This document shows positions 60,021-64,000 of a stretch of 64,000 nucleotides of DNA, piece after piece. How positions within the stretch are numbered: position 1 is the stretch's first letter; the number at the start of each line of letters is the position of its first letter. Location of the stretch: the NCBI RefSeq assembly GCF_001461825.1, contig NZ_LLZC01000001.1, positions 1 through 64,000 on the forward strand, in the 5' to 3' direction. This DNA comes from Bacillus velezensis. GTDB taxonomy: Bacteria > Bacillota > Bacilli > Bacillales > Bacillaceae. Position numbers and translations under genes: made by a program. A model generated the notes under the pieces. It was given only the letters and a program-made list of their open reading frames with translations. It was not told where the DNA came from and ran no database searches.

Positions 60021-62228
60021 TTAGTAGAGATCAGTCATATAAGCGTAAAGGGCTAGTAAAACTGCGGCGAATTCAGTTACCGCTTCTACTGTTTTATTCT
60101 CGGTCGGTTTTTCAACAGTAAGGATCTTAGAGGAGAAATAGAAAGCAGACACCCCTGCAACAATAACGAGGCCTGAAGGGAGAAGATCCCAGTCCTTCGC
60201 TAATTCACTTTCTGCAGCTGAAACCGGTACACCTTTATACGTTTTAATTCTAAACGTAAACATGGTCGTAAGTCCAGTTGTGGACCCATCGGCAACTGGA
60301 ATGTCAGGTGTATAGATTTTAATTGAAACATCTAATGATTGAGCAGATGGGGTCACTGCCATTTCCAGATAACCGTTTCTTACAGATAGGCTCAGATTGT
60401 CTAATAAATTTTGATAAGAACGGATGTCTGAAGCCGTAAGTATTGTTTGTGTATCTCCCAGTAAACCAGTAACATAAGCGCCGGGCTTTCCATTCGTTAT
60501 TGTCATTGTATTAGCAGACCCCTCACTTGGGATCGTATACAGAATTGAAGTAGACAATAAGATATCTAAAGTTGGAGAGGCTAAAATGGTTTCGGTTGTA
60601 CCGAATTCGAACATCATATTGGCAAGACCGGATGCATTCTCTAAATCTGGAATTGTTGACAGGATATTGGTTAATGTGTTTAATCTTGCATCATACACAG
60701 GATCAGAAGGCGGATGGACGCTGCTTGCACCCGAGTCTTTTCCGGAGTATCCGTCTTTGTCAATGGCGACTTTTCCCGCTCCGCTTCCGATCGTTCCTTC
60801 ATAAAATTGATCAAAAGCCCAGTTTTTCGGCATCGGGTACCCGAGGTTGCCGCTGAAACCGGTCGACATGTTAGCCGTAAAGCTATATTTGGTCAGACCT
60901 GCTTCTGACGTCCGGATACAAATGTTTCTCGGTCCGTATACCCCGATTTCATATTTCGGCGCAGTTGAGAAAGCCTGCATTTTCATAAAAGCTGACTTGA
61001 TTTCTTGAAAGTAAGGGATGATTTTATCTGTGACTTCATAATCATACGCATCGAAATCGACGGCAAAGTAAATGGTCGTTCCTGACGGAAAGCCTAATCT
61101 TCGGGCGGCTGATGCAGCGCTGTACGCATCTCTCGTTCCTTGGTCTTTTACAAAATAAGAAGATTCATAGCCGCCGTCCTGATAAATCGGAAACACGCTT
61201 AAGCCGGCATTGAAAATCGTGGAAAGTTCTTTTGACGTTAACGCTTTCGATGTCAGTCCGCTGCTTGTCCGCACATTCCCGGTCAGATATCTTCCCACGA
61301 TCTTATAGCCATTCTCACGCAAAGTTTTAGCCGTATCTGCCGTCAAAATGGCAGCGGTGTCACAAGCTGAAGCAGCACGGGTTGTGTCGCCTGAGCTTGA
61401 TAATAAAGCTTTAATCGTCGGCATGTCCGCATAACCAGTCTGCGGCAGGCACATAAACTTTTGGAAAGCTTTCACTGCCGATACAACTCCGACGCCGTAT
61501 TTCCCGTCGAATTCACCGGGATCAAACGCTTCCCCATTACAGTAAAGCGCGTATTGAACAATCAAAACAAAGCCTGTCCGTGAATCGCCGGGAGTCAAGG
61601 TAGGGCATAAGCTGGTCGTTCCGTTTCCGAAAAATCCATTGGCGACGCTTGTGCTCATGCCTTCTTCTTTTTGCAGAGCATAAATGAGAGCCTTGTTTGT
61701 ACCGCGGGCATATAAGCCGTCACAAGGCATCAAGCCGATGTAGTCATTGTAATCCCGGTTCAGGTTCTGCTGGATTTGGCGGATTCTTTTGTCGCCTCCC
61801 TCTACTAACCGAAAAGCGCTCATATCCAGCAAGGCTTTCATAATGAGTGCCGTGACGATGCCGTCTTGCTTAGTGAGCCCGGCCGCTTTTTGAAACTCTT
61901 TTACAGCGCTTTCGGTATTTTCATAGAAAACGCCTGAAAATCCGCCGGGGTTAAAACCTTTACACCACAGCGCCCCTTGCAGAATGTAATTCATGTTTGT
62001 CGGCTTAGAATCGGGAGCCTGCTTTTTCAACGGTTTAAACAATCTTTGTGTCGTCGGTCCGAAGTTATCGGCAGGTTCTGAAATACCAAGCTCAATTTGA
62101 AGCGCCCGTGTCAGACCGTAAATGGTATCCCAGCCCGTTTTTCCGTTTTCCGGCACTTTGTTGTACCCGTGTCTGCCTTTGTACGTCTCATTCAGCCATT
62201 GTTGTGTTTCCAGGACCATTTCGTCCAT
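60021..62228 (-). CDS. ybfG: DUF1906 glycoside-hydrolase-like protein YbfG
   Basis: A 735-residue protein without a signal peptide. The N-terminal 290 residues contain repeated peptidoglycan-binding-like modules (ESAVKEFQKAAGLTKQDGIV, VSAVKAFQKFMCLPQTGYAD). A DUF1906 TIM-barrel domain follows at about 295-500 (GRYLTGN, IYFAVDFDAYDYE, YGVYG-like and WAFDQF), like Rv2525c. The last 200 residues are beta-rich and end in a hydrophobic stretch. It matches B. subtilis YbfG. ATG at 62228 follows GGAGGGATTACA. The lack of an export signal is odd for a wall-binding protein. Confidence 0.88.
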   Translation of the reverse strand: MDEMVLETQQWLNETYKGRHGYNKVPENGKTGWDTIYGLTRALQIELGISEPADNFGPTTQRLFKPLKKQAPDSKPTNMNYILQGALWCKGFNPGGFSGVFYENTESAVKEFQKAAGLTKQDGIVTALIMKALLDMSAFRLVEGGDKRIRQIQQNLNRDYNDYIGLMPCDGLYARGTNKALIYALQKEEGMSTSVANGFFGNGTTSLCPTLTPGDSRTGFVLIVQYALYCNGEAFDPGEFDGKYGVGVVSAVKAFQKFMCLPQTGYADMPTIKALLSSSGDTTRAASACDTAAILTADTAKTLRENGYKIVGRYLTGNVRTSSGLTSKALTSKELSTIFNAGLSVFPIYQDGGYESSYFVKDQGTRDAYSAASAARRLGFPSGTTIYFAVDFDAYDYEVTDKIIPYFQEIKSAFMKMQAFSTAPKYEIGVYGPRNICIRTSEAGLTKYSFTANMSTGFSGNLGYPMPKNWAFDQFYEGTIGSGAGKVAIDKDGYSGKDSGASSVHPPSDPVYDARLNTLTNILSTIPDLENASGLANMMFEFGTTETILASPTLDILLSTSILYTIPSEGSANTMTITNGKPGAYVTGLLGDTQTILTASDIRSYQNLLDNLSLSVRNGYLEMAVTPSAQSLDVSIKIYTPDIPVADGSTTGLTTMFTFRIKTYKGVPVSAAESELAKDWDLLPSGLVIVAGVSAFYFSSKILTVEKPTENKTVEAVTEFAAVLLALYAYMTDLY

Positions 62229-62605
62229 TGTAATCCCTCCATTGCGTGTAGTGTGCGTTCATTCATAGGTGGCAAACGTATGACAGCTTGTCATGGGTTT
62301 ATGAGTTTGTTCAAGCAGTGACAGCCCCATCATACAGCCGCAGCACAAACGCCGAAAGAGGCATTGATAGGAAAAGACCTCGCTATGACAATTGATACAA
62401 AAACAACAAAATGAATAGCGTCTTAAAGTAACTTTATCACTTAATCAAAAATAACAAGAATCATAAGTAGTAGTCATATAGTCATTTCAAGGGCTGTTCA
62501 CATCTCTTCCTGCGGTCAAAATGGTTAGTTGGACGGATTTATGATTGGCTATATTGTCATTAACATAAATAGGGTAAATAGTTACAGGAAGGAAGGATTT
62601 TCTCG
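62229..62605. other. intergenic region with a 15-bp palindrome
   Basis: ATGACA-GCT-TGTCAT (62280-62294) is a perfect dyad 52 bp upstream of the ybfG start codon and could be an operator. The rest of this 377-bp gap has no ORF. The promoter of the next gene is not clear; TTGTCA near 62553 with TAAATA is a weak candidate. Confidence 0.4.
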
Positions 62606-63049
62606 ATGAAAAGCAAAAAGATTTTTAAGTCGCTCATCATTATTTTTACTCTTTTAATCAGCGGAATTGGTTTTATGGCTTTTTCTTCTCCGCAAAAAGC
62701 AGAGGCTAAAGACTGGCTTCATACTTATAAAAGCGGGTATTTCACTAACTATGTGATCAATACATATCACCCTAAATTCACTAAGACGACAAAAAAGTAC
62801 AGCTTGAGAGCCGTGACTTTTAAATCCAACAGTAAAGGGAAGGGCACGTATAAAATATCCGTCCAAAAGCAAGTCAACGGCAAAGGTGCCTGGAAAACAA
62901 TCAAAACCGCCAATGCAAAGAAAAATGGAACGACTTATTTTGAAACACCTTCGTTAAAAAAAGGAGATTCATACAGATTTAAATTGGTCAATCAGGGTTC
63001 GAAAAAACGTGTCAATTATAGTGCAAGATGGATTGTATTCGCTTCATAA
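62606..63049 (+). CDS. secreted basic protein, unknown
   Basis: A 147-residue protein with a signal peptide (cleavage near AEA, about residue 35). The mature part of about 112 residues is very rich in Lys, Thr, Ser and Tyr, has no cysteine and looks like a single beta-sandwich (YSLRAVTFKSNSKGKGTYKISVQ, YRFKLVNQGSKKRVNYSARW). The strong positive charge would favour binding to the wall or to anionic membranes. ATG follows GGAAGGAAGGA. I do not recognise a family. Confidence 0.75.
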   Translation: MKSKKIFKSLIIIFTLLISGIGFMAFSSPQKAEAKDWLHTYKSGYFTNYVINTYHPKFTKTTKKYSLRAVTFKSNSKGKGTYKISVQKQVNGKGAWKTIKTANAKKNGTTYFETPSLKKGDSYRFKLVNQGSKKRVNYSARWIVFAS

Positions 63050-63076
63050 TGCCGATTTTCCGGTCTATAAAGTTTT

Positions 63077-63106
63077 AGCTGCTGCAGCTGCGGCAGCTTT
63101 TTATTT
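63077..63106 (+). terminator. terminator of the secreted protein gene
   Basis: AGCTGCTGCA / TGCGGCAGCT stem with a very short loop, then TTTTTATTTT. Confidence 0.75.
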
Positions 63107-63312
63107 TCTCCGGAGCTCAACCGCCAGGGAGCCCGCACCTGTCTCTTCGGGCGTACGTTTGTATTCACCGCATCATTCTGGATTATGCGGAAAGGTACAT
63201 CGCTTCAATGATAAGCCAATCCCGGGTTCTTTTGATTCGTTTGAAAATGTTCTGATATAAAAAAGGCGTGCCGCGGTGTAAAATGGCTATATTGATAAAT
63301 ATGGAGGTTGAG

Positions 63313-63783
63313 ATGGATCAAGATTATATGACTGAGCTTGTCTCAGTCCAGCTGAAGAAAATCCGGTCGGAGAGAGGCTACACACAGGAGAAAATGGCGG
63401 ATGTGATCGGCCTTTCTAAAAAGTCGCTGGTGCAGATTGAGAAAGGGCGGGCGCTTGCGGAATGGCCGCACGTTGTGGCGGTTTGCGCGCTTTTCAGATC
63501 AAGTGAAACACTGCAATCCGTATTAGGAGATGATCCGCTGGAGGTCATTGAAACGGTTGCTCACCGCACAATTGACAGGCCGAAGGGGAAGACGATGGGC
63601 GGCAAGGTGTGGTGGAAAGCCATCGAGAAAAAAGGCGAGTTCCGCTTGCAGCAGCATTTGATTTCCCACCATTACCGCATCCTTGATTCCTATGATGATC
63701 TGTGGTTCAGCAGTTTTGAAAAGGCAGCGGCTTTGGAGCGGCTTGATGAGCTGTTCTTGGAGGCGGAAGAAGCGAAGCGCTGA
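63313..63783 (+). CDS. Xre-family transcriptional regulator
   Basis: A 156-residue protein. The N-terminal helix-turn-helix is RSERGYTQEKMADVIGLSKKSLVQIEKG (about residues 19-46). The C-terminal part, about 90 residues, has no domain I know. I chose ATG at 63313, five bases after GGAGG; the frame from 63268 has no ribosome site. It is followed after 72 bp by a dehydrogenase gene on the same strand, a possible target. Confidence 0.82.
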   Translation: MDQDYMTELVSVQLKKIRSERGYTQEKMADVIGLSKKSLVQIEKGRALAEWPHVVAVCALFRSSETLQSVLGDDPLEVIETVAHRTIDRPKGKTMGGKVWWKAIEKKGEFRLQQHLISHHYRILDSYDDLWFSSFEKAAALERLDELFLEAEEAKR

Positions 63784-63855
63784 CGCACCTCCGGTTGATG
63801 TATTTTCTGACAAGTGGGAAAATATATATAAATTCCAGCCAAAGGAGAGATTCGA

Positions 63856-64000
63856 ATGAAGCCTGAAGATATCGTCCGAAGCGGCCCGAATCAGTACATA
63901 TGCAAGGAAGGAATCGCAAAAGAGCTTCCGGGGCTGCTGGAGACATTCAGAAAACCCGTTATTGTGACCGGAATCAAATCCTATCAGGCGTTCTCCGATT
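63856..64000 (+). CDS. iron-containing alcohol dehydrogenase family, 5' part
   Basis: Only the first 48 codons are in the window. They read MKPEDIVRSGPNQYICKEG and then PVIVTGIKSYQAFSD, the N-terminal strand-turn of the glycerol-dehydrogenase/iron-containing alcohol dehydrogenase fold. ATG at 63856 follows AAAGGAGAGATTCGA. The gene runs past the window edge. Confidence 0.7.
   Translation, partial: MKPEDIVRSGPNQYICKEGIAKELPGLLETFRKPVIVTGIKSYQAFSD

Overview
This is a chromosomal window from a Bacillus of the B. velezensis / B. amyloliquefaciens group. The gene order follows the B. subtilis ybaR-to-ybfG region almost gene for gene: ybaR-ybaS, ybbA-feuCBA-btr, namZ-nagZ-amiE-murP-murQ, ybbJ-ybbK, five tRNAs, sigW-rsiW-cdaA-cdaR-glmM-glmS, ybdN-ybdO, ybxG, csgA, ybyB-ybeC, glpQ-glpT-ybeF, ybfG. 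It also carries a gabT1-yktc1-gutB1 azasugar cluster, known from B. amyloliquefaciens FZB42 and absent from B. subtilis 168. Promoters are sigma-A-like with strong AGGAGG ribosome binding sites. Names rest on recognised protein sequence and synteny; no database search was run.

Layout. 1-4.8 kb: the 3' tip of a 5S rRNA gene, an MFS transporter, and the divergent three-gene azasugar (1-deoxynojirimycin-type) cluster. 5-7.5 kb: SulP and bile-acid-symporter-family permeases. 7.5-13 kb: ferri-bacillibactin uptake (feuABC-ybbA) with its activator Btr, both under Fur boxes. 13.1-20 kb: a peptidoglycan (MurNAc) salvage operon in which the regulator gene murR has shrunk to a roughly 115-bp remnant. 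20.1-21.7 kb: ybbJ, ybbK and a tRNA cluster. 21.8-29.1 kb: envelope-stress sigma factor SigW with its anti-sigma, then the c-di-AMP/cell-wall precursor genes cdaA-cdaR-glmM and glmS with its self-cleaving ribozyme leader.

29.2-33.3 kb is an AT-rich accessory segment just downstream of glmS. It holds decayed ORFs and a 987-residue SIR2-domain protein that looks like an antiphage NAD-depleting DSR protein. 33.3-39.8 kb: an ABC exporter, a frameshifted ybdN, ybdO, an aldo-keto reductase, and an lrgAB-type pair with a divergent MarR regulator and two palindromic operators. 40-47.8 kb: amino-acid permease ybxG, then a HAD phosphatase, a two-component system and a three-gene ABC exporter resembling the linearmycin-resistance LnrJKLMN system. 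47.9-51.6 kb: secreted and sporulation small proteins, a YqeB-like membrane protein and the permease ybeC.

51.6-54.4 kb is a second AT-rich island. It encodes a secreted permuted-papain-like protein, a membrane-anchored extracellular protein and a paralogue of YbeF. It lies between an internally deleted copy of glpQ and the intact glpQ, so it marks a past duplication or insertion. 54.4-64 kb: glpQ and glpT with a catabolite-controlled antitermination leader, ybeF, an HpaB-type monooxygenase, a membrane protein with an internal duplication, the DUF1906 protein ybfG, a secreted protein, an Xre regulator and the start of an iron-containing alcohol dehydrogenase cut by the window edge.
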